In this document: positions 1 through 5,678 of the stretch, piece by piece | How the letters are laid out: each line of letters begins with the position of its first letter | How positions within the stretch are numbered: position 1 is the stretch's first letter | Translations under genes and position numbers: made by a program | Notes under the pieces: generated by a model | Databases searched by the model: none | The model's input: the letters and a program-made list of their open reading frames with translations, nothing else | Told to the model about the DNA's origin: nothing | From: Dehalococcoidia bacterium | GTDB lineage: Bacteria; Chloroflexota; Dehalococcoidia; Dehalococcoidales; UBA5760 | Assembly (NCBI GenBank): GCA_011176655.1 | Contig: DUEB01000132.1 | Location: 1-5,678, forward strand | Direction: 5' to 3' | Length of the DNA: 5,678 nt

Positions 1-1421
1 ACATAGCCAAGCTAGCCTGGATAGGAAAACAGATAGAATACCACTATGATTTCCCTCAGGACATTGAATGGGCCAAGGAAGACAGGAGAATATTCATCCT
101 GCAAACCCGGCCGGTGACTACCATCAAGGAAACCACCGAGGTGGAGCCGGAAATCAAAGCCCCGGTGCTTCTCTCCGGGGCCGCCGCCAGTCCCGGTATC
201 GCCTCAGGGCCGGTAAAGATAATCCCGGATGCCTCCCAAATCGACCGGGTGTACGACGGTGACATTCTGGTTACGGAAATGACCACCCCCGACTTCGTGC
301 CGGCTATGAAAAGGGCGGCGGCTATCGTTACCAACCGCGGGGGCCGGACTGCCCACGCCGCCATCGTCAGCCGGGAGCTGGGTATCCCCTGCGTCGTCGG
401 CGCTGAGGGGGCAACCACCACCCTGAGTGACGGGCAGATAATCACGGTCGATGGCGCACGCGGTAAGGTCTACGAAGGGAAGGTGACCAGGCGGATAAAA
501 ACCGCCTCCGTCTCCAGCCTCTTCCAGGAATCAATCAGGACCCGGACCAAGGTCTACGTCAACCTGGCGCAGCCGGAGCTGGCAGACAGGGTCGCCACCC
601 ATAACGTGGACGGGGTCGGCCTGCTCCGAGCCGAGTTCATGATTGCTCATATCGGCGAGCACCCCAACTACATGCTCAGCCAGAACCGGGGCGGCGAGTT
701 TATTGATAAGCTCGCCGCGGGTATCACCACCTTCGCCCAGGCATTTCATCCCCGTCCGGTAGTCTACCGCACCAATGATTTTAAGACCAACGAGTACCGG
801 GCGCTTACCGGCGGCGAGAACTATGAGGAACCTGAGGAAAACCCTATGCTCGGCTACCGGGGAGCCGCCCGCTATATCAAGGACATTGATATCTTCAAAC
901 TGGAACTGGCCGCCATCAAGAAGGTGAGGCAGAATTACCCCAACCTGTGGGTTATGATTCCCTTTGTCCGGACCGTTAACGAACTGGCGCAAACGGTAAA
1001 AATAATGAACTCAGAGGGACTAAAGCGCTCCGAGGACTTCAAAATCTGGATGATGGTCGAGGTGCCCTCCAATATCTTCCTTCTGGAGAAGTTCCTCAAG
1101 GTCGGTATTGACGGCATATCCATCGGCTCCAACGACCTGACCCAGCTTATCCTGGGGGTCGACAGGGATAATGCTACCCTCGCCAAGGAGTTCGACGAGC
1201 GAGACGAAGCGGTGCTGATGGCCCTAGAAACAGCGATTAAAGTATCCAAGAGTATGGGGGTTACCTCCTCTATCTGCGGGCAGGCACCCTCGGTATATCC
1301 CGAGCTCACGGAAAAACTGGTGGGGTGGGGCATTACCTCAGTATCGGTAAGCCCGGACATGATCGGCACCACCCGCGGGATAATCGCTAAGGCAGAGGCG
1401 AAACTGAAGCTTAATGATTAA
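1..1421 (+). CDS. ppsA: Phosphoenolpyruvate synthase, C-terminal part (5' end outside window)
   Basis: PEP synthase converts pyruvate, ATP and water to PEP, AMP and phosphate in the cytoplasm, feeding gluconeogenesis. The reading frame is open from base 3, so the gene enters from the left; 472 residues are visible before the TAA. The GTG at 114 is an internal valine (TRPVTT), not a start. Visible residues 1-37 are the end of the ATP-grasp domain (IEWA...IFILQTRP). Residues about 59-150 are the swivelling phosphohistidine domain, with GGRTAHAAIVSRELGIP carrying the catalytic His at 118 (codon 354-356). Residues about 160-472 are the PEP/pyruvate-binding TIM barrel: GLLRAEF, ENPMLGYRG, VEVPSN (Glu353), GSNDLTQLILGVDRDN and SICGQAPS with the catalytic Cys at 425 (codon 1275-1277). 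The CGQAPS form, rather than CGEHGG, favours PEP synthase over pyruvate phosphate dikinase. No key residue is missing in the visible part. Its last 8 bases overlap dgt. Confidence 0.95.
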   Translation, partial: IAKLAWIGKQIEYHYDFPQDIEWAKEDRRIFILQTRPVTTIKETTEVEPEIKAPVLLSGAAASPGIASGPVKIIPDASQIDRVYDGDILVTEMTTPDFVPAMKRAAAIVTNRGGRTAHAAIVSRELGIPCVVGAEGATTTLSDGQIITVDGARGKVYEGKVTRRIKTASVSSLFQESIRTRTKVYVNLAQPELADRVATHNVDGVGLLRAEFMIAHIGEHPNYMLSQNRGGEFIDKLAAGITTFAQAFHPRPVVYRTNDFKTNEYRALTGGENYEEPEENPMLGYRGAARYIKDIDIFKLELAAIKKVRQNYPNLWVMIPFVRTVNELAQTVKIMNSEGLKRSEDFKIWMMVEVPSNIFLLEKFLKVGIDGISIGSNDLTQLILGVDRDNATLAKEFDERDEAVLMALETAIKVSKSMGVTSSICGQAPSVYPELTEKLVGWGITSVSVSPDMIGTTRGIIAKAEAKLKLND

Positions 1422-2466
1422 CAAGCTTAACATTCGCCAGATAACCGAAGAAAGAGAGGAAGGGCTGTCCCCTCACGCCGCCAGGAGCAAGCTAACACGG
1501 GGCCGCATGAAGCCGGAAGAGCCCTGCCCGATACGCACCGCCTTTCAGCGTGACCGGGACCGCATCATCCACTGTAAAGCCTTCCGCCGCCTCAAGCACA
1601 AGACCCAGGTCTTCATCGCCCCGCTGGGCGACCATTATGTCACCCGCCTCACCCACACCCTGGAGGTCTCCCAGATAGCCCGCACCATCGCCCGCGCCCT
1701 GAACCTCAACGAGGACCTGACGGAAGCCATTGCCCTGGGGCACGACCTGGGACATACCCCCTTCGGACATGTGGGTGAGGACGTGCTCGATGAGCTCTAC
1801 CCTAAAGGGTTCCGACACAACGAGCAGAGCCTGCGCGTGGTCGACCTCCTGGAAAGGGAGGGGCACGGACTCAATCTTACCTGGGAGGTGAGAGACGGCA
1901 TCCTGAACCACTCCAAGACGAGACTGGAGACGCTGGAACAGGACTGGGGGAAAGTGGCTACCCTGGAGGGCGAGGTGTGCAAAATCGCCGATGTTGTCGC
2001 CTACATCAACCATGACATCGGTGATGCGGTAAGAGCCGGCATTATAACCGATGGGGAGTTGCCACTCTCAGCCATCGAGGTCCTGGGCCTGACCCACTCA
2101 CAACGTATAAATACCATGGTTAGCGACATTATCGAGTGCTCGTGGGCCGCCACCGGTCTTACTAAAACTCAAGAAAGACCCTCTATCGGCATGAGCCCCG
2201 AGGTGCTTACCGCCACCGACACACTGCGTAAGTTCCTTTTCGAACGGGTATACGACATACGCTCCGTTCAAAAGGAATCGGAAAGGGCGAGAGAGGTAGT
2301 CCGCCAGCTTTATGGTTACTTCGGGGAGCATGAAGACGAAATGCCGCCGGAATACCGTCTTGAGCGTAATGATACAGAGCGGGGGGTGGTTGACTACATC
2401 GCCGGCATGACCGACCAATACGCCTTAAGAAAAGCGGAGGCGCTATCGCCGGTAAGGGGTAAATAG
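1414..2466 (+). CDS. dgt: dGTP triphosphohydrolase-like HD-domain protein
   Basis: The family hydrolyses dNTPs, classically dGTP, to the deoxynucleoside and triphosphate, tuning dNTP pools; the exact substrate cannot be read from sequence. The protein has 350 residues, close to the shorter bacterial Dgt-like proteins and shorter than the E. coli enzyme. The N-terminus has the family signature LSPHAARS (18-25), then RTAFQRDRDRIIHCKAFRRLKHKTQVF (41-67). The HD metal site is HTLEVSQIAR (His81), GHDLGHTPFGH (His110-Asp111) and a later Asp, most likely Asp193 in ADVVAYINHDIGDA. HNEQS (135-139) is also typical. ATG 1414 is chosen because it places the LSPHAARS block at the usual distance; the next in-frame ATG (1507) would remove it. 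Shine-Dalgarno support is weak (AGAGG at 1394-1398, 15 nt away), so translation probably depends on coupling to ppsA, with which it overlaps by 8 nt. dnaG begins 4 nt after the stop. Confidence 0.93.
   Translation: MINKLNIRQITEEREEGLSPHAARSKLTRGRMKPEEPCPIRTAFQRDRDRIIHCKAFRRLKHKTQVFIAPLGDHYVTRLTHTLEVSQIARTIARALNLNEDLTEAIALGHDLGHTPFGHVGEDVLDELYPKGFRHNEQSLRVVDLLEREGHGLNLTWEVRDGILNHSKTRLETLEQDWGKVATLEGEVCKIADVVAYINHDIGDAVRAGIITDGELPLSAIEVLGLTHSQRINTMVSDIIECSWAATGLTKTQERPSIGMSPEVLTATDTLRKFLFERVYDIRSVQKESERAREVVRQLYGYFGEHEDEMPPEYRLERNDTERGVVDYIAGMTDQYALRKAEALSPVRGK
2454..2459 (+). promoter_or_regulatory. Ribosome binding site of dnaG
   Basis: AAGGGG lies 11 nt before the ATG at 2471, inside the last codons of dgt. 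It is a one-mismatch Shine-Dalgarno sequence and supports the chosen dnaG start. With only 4 nt between the dgt stop and this ATG, ribosomes finishing dgt could also restart here. Confidence 0.6.
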
Positions 2467-2470
2467 CAAG

Positions 2471-4270
2471 ATGAGCGCTATTGACGAGGTAAAGCAGAGG
2501 ACTGACATTGTCGAGGTGGTAAGCCAGTATACCACCCTGACCAAATCGGGGCGAACCTTTAGAGGCCTGTGCCCCTTCCACAGCGAAAAGCACCCCTCAT
2601 TCTTCGTCTATCCAGAACAGGGGAGCTGGCACTGCTTCGGTGCCTGCGCTACCGGCGGCGATGTCTTCTCCTTTATTATGAAGAAGGAGAATATTGACTT
2701 CGGGGAGGCACTGCGTCTGCTCGCCGAGAGAGCCGGCGTCAGCCTGCCCACAAGACTGGAGCCGGGAGCCAAGAGAGAGGAGAAGGAAAGGCTCTACCAG
2801 ATTAACGAAGCCGCAGCTCAGTATTTCCACGACTTGCTCCTTAACTCCAAGGCTAGCGAAAAGGCAAGAAATTACGTCGCCGACCGCAGTCTATCGCCGG
2901 ACACCGTGGTCAGATTTAAGCTGGGCTTCAGCCTGAATAGCTGGGAAGCCCTAAAGCAGCACCTGACGGACATCGGTTACACCACAGACGAACTGCTGAC
3001 CGCCGGCTTAATAAAAGAGGGAGAGGGGGGCAAATTACACGACTACTTCCGTAATCGGCTGATGTTCCCGATATGTGACCTTAAAGGAAATGTCACCGGT
3101 TTCGGGGCCAGAGCGCTCGATGACTCCATGCCCAAGTACCTTAACTCCCCCCAGACACCCGTCTTTAATAAGAGCCACACTCTTTACGGGATAAACCTGG
3201 CTACGCAAGCCATAAGAGAAAAAGATACGGCGGTGATTATGGAGGGCTATATGGACGTTATCACCGCCCACCAGAACGGCTTTAGCAATGTGATTGCCTC
3301 CATGGGCACCGCAGTCACCGAGCCACAAATCAATACCCTGAAGAGACTGACGAAGAATATAATCTTAGCCCTGGATGCCGACGAAGCTGGCGAGGAAGCC
3401 ATGCTGCGCTGCGTGGGCTACGAAAATACCCTCGACGCCGAGGTGAAGGTTATCACCTTACCCAAAGGCAAAGACCCTGACGACGTCATCAGGGAAGATT
3501 CAACGATGTGGCAGCAGCTTCTAGATAAGGCGCTACCGGTAATTGATTACACCTTCGATATGATTACCGCCGAACTCGACATGACCCGCGCCAGGGACAA
3601 GACTCTGGCTACGGACAGGCTGCTACCCATTATCGCCGAGATAAAGAACCCGATACGCCAGGCCCACTACCTGCAGAAGCTGGCTCGCCTGGTCAATGTA
3701 GACGAGCGCCGGTTAGAAGCGGAGTTAGCCCGGCTTAAACCAGCCCCGCGCCGATACCGGGATAAAGAGCCGGAAACGAAAGCCGCCGGCCAGGCACTAC
3801 GCACTATGCTGTCCAGCCCGGTTGAGGAGTATTGCCTCGCCCTCCTCCTCCAGTACCCGGAACTCAAGAGATACCAACCGCAGCCATCACCTGAGCACTT
3901 CGAGAACAGCGAAAACCGCGAAATCTTCACCGGCTGGCACCAGGCCGGCGACCTGCCCGCGCTGAAGTCCAGCCTTAACCCGGCGCTCTGGGAGCACCTT
4001 GATTATCTTCTGGACTACCTGAAGAAGAAGGAGGTGCCGACCAACCAGATTGAGCGGAGGTATGCCGACTGCGTTCTCAACCTGAGAAAGAAATACCTCC
4101 AGAGTCTGGAGGTAAGGAGGTCGGAGATATTTGCCCTTGAGGTGGAACTGGGAGGCGCCGGAGCTGACCTGGCCAAACTGAAGGAAGAGGGCATAGAACC
4201 CAGCGCTCAACTGCTGGAGGTATTTAGACAAACGAGGCGTAAAGCCAAGAGCCAAGGAGCCAAGGAATGA
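2471..4270 (+). CDS. dnaG: DNA primase
   Basis: DnaG synthesises the short RNA primers for lagging-strand replication and is recruited by the replicative helicase DnaB. The 599-residue product has the usual length and architecture. Residues 1-100 are the CHC2 zinc-binding domain, with Cys34, His37, Cys55 and Cys59; the last pair is CFGAC, one residue longer than the common CFGC. Residues about 108-245 are the N-terminal half of the RNA polymerase domain, with [10 protein letters not shown] (192-201) and [20 protein letters not shown] (221-240). Residues about 252-335 are the TOPRIM catalytic core: Glu258 in EGYMD, and Asp302 and Asp304 in LDADEAG, which bind the catalytic metals. Residues about 346-425 are helical linker. 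The C-terminal part (about 445-599) is poorly conserved, as is usual for the helicase-interaction domain, and ends in a Lys/Arg-rich tail. Its TGA overlaps the rpoD start by 4 nt. Confidence 0.97.
   Translation: MSAIDEVKQRTDIVEVVSQYTTLTKSGRTFRGLCPFHSEKHPSFFVYPEQGSWHCFGACATGGDVFSFIMKKENIDFGEALRLLAERAGVSLPTRLEPGAKREEKERLYQINEAAAQYFHDLLLNSKASEKARNYVADRSLSPDTVVRFKLGFSLNSWEALKQHLTDIGYTTDELLTAGLIKEGEGGKLHDYFRNRLMFPICDLKGNVTGFGARALDDSMPKYLNSPQTPVFNKSHTLYGINLATQAIREKDTAVIMEGYMDVITAHQNGFSNVIASMGTAVTEPQINTLKRLTKNIILALDADEAGEEAMLRCVGYENTLDAEVKVITLPKGKDPDDVIREDSTMWQQLLDKALPVIDYTFDMITAELDMTRARDKTLATDRLLPIIAEIKNPIRQAHYLQKLARLVNVDERRLEAELARLKPAPRRYRDKEPETKAAGQALRTMLSSPVEEYCLALLLQYPELKRYQPQPSPEHFENSENREIFTGWHQAGDLPALKSSLNPALWEHLDYLLDYLKKKEVPTNQIERRYADCVLNLRKKYLQSLEVRRSEIFALEVELGGAGADLAKLKEEGIEPSAQLLEVFRQTRRKAKSQGAKE
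4094..4114 (+). repeat. Perfect 9-bp inverted repeat (hairpin) within dnaG
   Basis: TACCTCCAG and CTGGAGGTA are exact reverse complements separated by AGT, so RNA could form a 9-bp stem with a 3-nt loop. It lies in the dnaG coding sequence (around residues KYLQSLEV), about 150 nt before the rpoD start. It is not followed by a U-run, so it is not a normal intrinsic terminator. It could be coincidental, or act as an RNA-processing or pausing element between dnaG and rpoD. Confidence 0.4.
4244..4266 (+). repeat. Short tandem repeat GCCAAGGA before rpoD
   Basis: The last codons of dnaG contain GCCAAGA (4244-4250) followed by two exact copies of GCCAAGGA (4251-4258, 4259-4266), ending one base before the rpoD ATG. 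The repeat encodes the tail AKSQGAKE of DnaG and also supplies the purine-rich sequence used as the rpoD ribosome binding site. The arrangement is directly visible; any functional meaning is inference. Confidence 0.7.
4254..4259 (+). promoter_or_regulatory. Ribosome binding site of rpoD
   Basis: AAGGAG sits 7 nt before the ATG at 4267, close to ideal spacing. It decides the start: in the rpoD frame a TAA at 4240-4242 lies just upstream and no ATG, GTG or TTG lies between it and 4267. A second AAGGA (4262-4266) abuts the ATG and is too close to serve as the site. Confidence 0.8.
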
Positions 4271-5678
4271 ACCCGGAAAACGACAAGGAGTCTCCGGAAC
4301 TCTCGCCGGAAAACCAAAATGACGAGGAAGAACCCACCTCACCGAAGACGGGCAGCGAGCTCCACTCCCCAGAGACTCCCGCTGAGATAGCGATACCGCA
4401 GGTTCAGCCGGAGGAGCAGGAGATTGCCGACGACCCGGTGCGCATCTACCTGCACGAAATCGGGAGAGTGTCTCTCCTCACCGCCGCCGACGAACAGGTC
4501 CTGTCCCGAAAGATTGCCAAAGGCAAACGCATCAGCGAAGTAAAGCAGGACTACTTCCAGAGATACTTCAGACAACCATCGGCGGCGGAGACAGTACTCA
4601 GCATGCTCGAGGAGATATGGCGGAACAGCAACCTCACCCGCCTTCTTCTGGAACAACTGGGCCTGCACGCGACCACCAGCTTCAGAGAGATAATCTCCAA
4701 TGCCGAACTACGCCGCAATATCGACGGTGAAATAAATCAACTACTGCTAGCGGCAATTACCGCGCAGACGGGTAGCTCCCTACCGGAAACGGAACATCTC
4801 ATCATAAGGATTTCCCTGGACTCTAGCCTGCTGCCTGAGGAGATTCTTCATGCCATCGGTGACGATGTCTCCCTGGCCGAGCTGGAAAAACGGGTGACCA
4901 GTGATGACTTCCTTAATTTAATGCCGGGTCTTGAGCCGCGACTCGAAGTCTATCGGGGCAATATTGAGCGTGAAGCAGAACAGTCCGAAAACCACCTCAT
5001 TAGGGCCAATCTGCGTCTGGTAGTCAGCGTCGCCAAGAAGCACGTCGGCCGCGGCATGTCACTACTCGACCTCATTCAGGAAGGGAACATCGGCCTGATA
5101 AAAGCGGTAGAGAAATTCGACTATCGCCGGGGGTATAAATTCAGCACCTACGCCACCTGGTGGATTCGCCAGGCTATCACCCGGGCCATCGCCGACCAGG
5201 CCCGTACCATCCGTGTCCCCGTTCATATGATTGAGACTATCAACCGGCTGTTAAGGGTAAGCCGCCGCCTGGCCCAGGAACGAGGCCGCGAGCCTACCCC
5301 CAAAGAAATCGGCGAGGAGCTAGCCACCCCACCGGAAAAGATCAGGGAGATAATCAAGGTAGCCCAGCTACCAATATCCTTAGAGTCACCCATAGGCGAG
5401 GAGGAGGACAGCCACCTCGGTGATTTTATCGAGGACCGTAATGCCCTGCCACCCCCCGATGCCGCCTCCCGACAGCTGCTTAAGGAGCAAATCGACGACG
5501 TGCTCTCCACCCTTACCCCCCGCGAGCAGCGGGTACTGCAACTCCGCTTTGGCCTTGAAGACGGACGCAGCCGCACCCTGGAGGAGGTGGGTAAGGAGTT
5601 TAATGTCACCAGAGAGCGAATCCGCCAGATTGAAGCCAAGGCTCTGCGCAAGCTGCGCCACCCCAGCCGCAGCCGCCG
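4267..5678 (+). CDS. rpoD: RNA polymerase primary sigma factor (sigma-70/SigA), 3' end outside window
   Basis: This group 1 sigma factor directs RNA polymerase to housekeeping -10/-35 promoters. From ATG 4267 the frame is open to the window edge for 470 residues. Residues 1-54 are an acidic Pro/Glu/Ser-rich tail in place of a recognisable region 1.1. Region 1.2 starts at [18 protein letters not shown] (55-72). Residues about 88-244 form a long, poorly conserved spacer. Region 2 runs from [12 protein letters not shown] (248-259) through [20 protein letters not shown] to the -10-binding [19 protein letters not shown]. Region 3 follows from about 320, and region 4 from about 407, with [14 protein letters not shown] and the -35-binding helix-turn-helix [22 protein letters not shown] (437-458). 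The visible end, [12 protein letters not shown], implies only a few C-terminal residues are missing. The start overlaps the dnaG stop (ATGA), which indicates translational coupling. The intact regions 2.4 and 4.2 and the dnaG neighbour favour the primary sigma over an alternative one. Confidence 0.96.
   Translation, partial: MNPENDKESPELSPENQNDEEEPTSPKTGSELHSPETPAEIAIPQVQPEEQEIADDPVRIYLHEIGRVSLLTAADEQVLSRKIAKGKRISEVKQDYFQRYFRQPSAAETVLSMLEEIWRNSNLTRLLLEQLGLHATTSFREIISNAELRRNIDGEINQLLLAAITAQTGSSLPETEHLIIRISLDSSLLPEEILHAIGDDVSLAELEKRVTSDDFLNLMPGLEPRLEVYRGNIEREAEQSENHLIRANLRLVVSVAKKHVGRGMSLLDLIQEGNIGLIKAVEKFDYRRGYKFSTYATWWIRQAITRAIADQARTIRVPVHMIETINRLLRVSRRLAQERGREPTPKEIGEELATPPEKIREIIKVAQLPISLESPIGEEEDSHLGDFIEDRNALPPPDAASRQLLKEQIDDVLSTLTPREQRVLQLRFGLEDGRSRTLEEVGKEFNVTRERIRQIEAKALRKLRHPSRSR

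Noticed and set aside
114..262. A separate gene start for ppsA at GTG 114, or a small + strand ORF at 68-262
   Set aside because: The ppsA frame is open and family-like from base 3 (end of the ATP-grasp domain, ILQTRPV), so GTG 114 is an internal valine. The 68-262 frame gives no recognisable protein and lies inside ppsA.
531..1372. Long antisense ORFs opposite ppsA
   Set aside because: They lack family-like sequence and lie opposite strongly conserved catalytic domains. They are expected in GC-rich coding DNA.
1492..2013. Antisense ORF of 173 codons opposite dgt
   Set aside because: The dgt strand carries the complete HD motif set. The reverse frame shows no motif and no credible ribosome site.
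3371..3391. Loss of a TOPRIM catalytic residue (DAD in place of the usual DGD)
   Set aside because: Both metal-binding aspartates (302 and 304) are present. Only the middle residue differs, which should not abolish activity.
4094..4130. Intrinsic terminator between dnaG and rpoD
   Set aside because: The hairpin is followed by AAGGAGGTCGG, not a U-run, and lies 150 nt inside the coding sequence.
4131..4181. TTG-started 16-codon ORF after the internal TAAGGAGG
   Set aside because: It is too short, has a rare start, lies wholly inside dnaG and shows no sign of conservation.
3887..4668. Antisense ORFs across the dnaG-rpoD junction
   Set aside because: They span the ends of two well-supported genes and have no recognisable domain; they are best explained as shadow frames.
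5223..5661. Antisense ORFs opposite sigma regions 3-4
   Set aside because: The + strand encodes highly conserved sigma-70 regions here. The reverse translations are Ser/Arg- or Leu/Gly-rich, as expected from antisense frames.
1..5678. A novel defence, mobile or accessory system
   Set aside because: All the DNA is accounted for by four conserved housekeeping genes with uniform style. No transposase, integrase, toxin-antitoxin pair or repeat array is visible.

Overview
This 5,678-base window reads as a compact bacterial housekeeping cluster, with all genes on the + strand and almost no intergenic DNA. In order it holds: (1) the C-terminal part of a phosphoenolpyruvate synthase (ppsA, 5' end outside the window); (2) a complete HD-domain dGTP triphosphohydrolase (dgt); (3) a complete DNA primase (dnaG); (4) a nearly complete primary sigma factor (rpoD/sigA), which runs off the right edge only a few codons before its expected end. 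No RNA gene, insertion sequence, CRISPR array, integrase or terminator is visible, and no gene-free stretch exceeds 4 bases.

Layout: ppsA and dgt overlap by 8 nt, dgt and dnaG are 4 nt apart, and dnaG and rpoD overlap by 4 nt (ATGA). This arrangement strongly suggests one transcript with translational coupling. The dnaG-rpoD pair is the core of the classical 'macromolecular synthesis' operon (rpsU-dnaG-rpoD in enterobacteria). Here the partner upstream of dnaG is a dNTP hydrolase, and upstream of that a gluconeogenic enzyme. From memory, the order ppsA-dgt-dnaG-rpoD and the protein style (long spacer in the sigma factor, CFGAC zinc knuckle in the primase) fit Chloroflexota, class Dehalococcoidia. 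GC content by eye is in the mid-50s percent, higher than I recall for Dehalococcoides itself, so an uncultured or Dehalogenimonas-like lineage is plausible. This assignment is inference and was not checked by any search.

Functionally, dgt, dnaG and rpoD together cover dNTP pool control, replication priming and promoter recognition for housekeeping transcription. PpsA makes PEP from pyruvate for gluconeogenesis. I see no convincing novel system. The points worth a second look are modest: a one-residue-longer zinc knuckle in DnaG, a sigma factor with a short acidic N-terminus and a spacer of about 155 residues between regions 1.2 and 2, a perfect 9-bp hairpin beside a perfect Shine-Dalgarno sequence inside the 3' part of dnaG, and an 8-bp tandem repeat forming the rpoD ribosome binding region.
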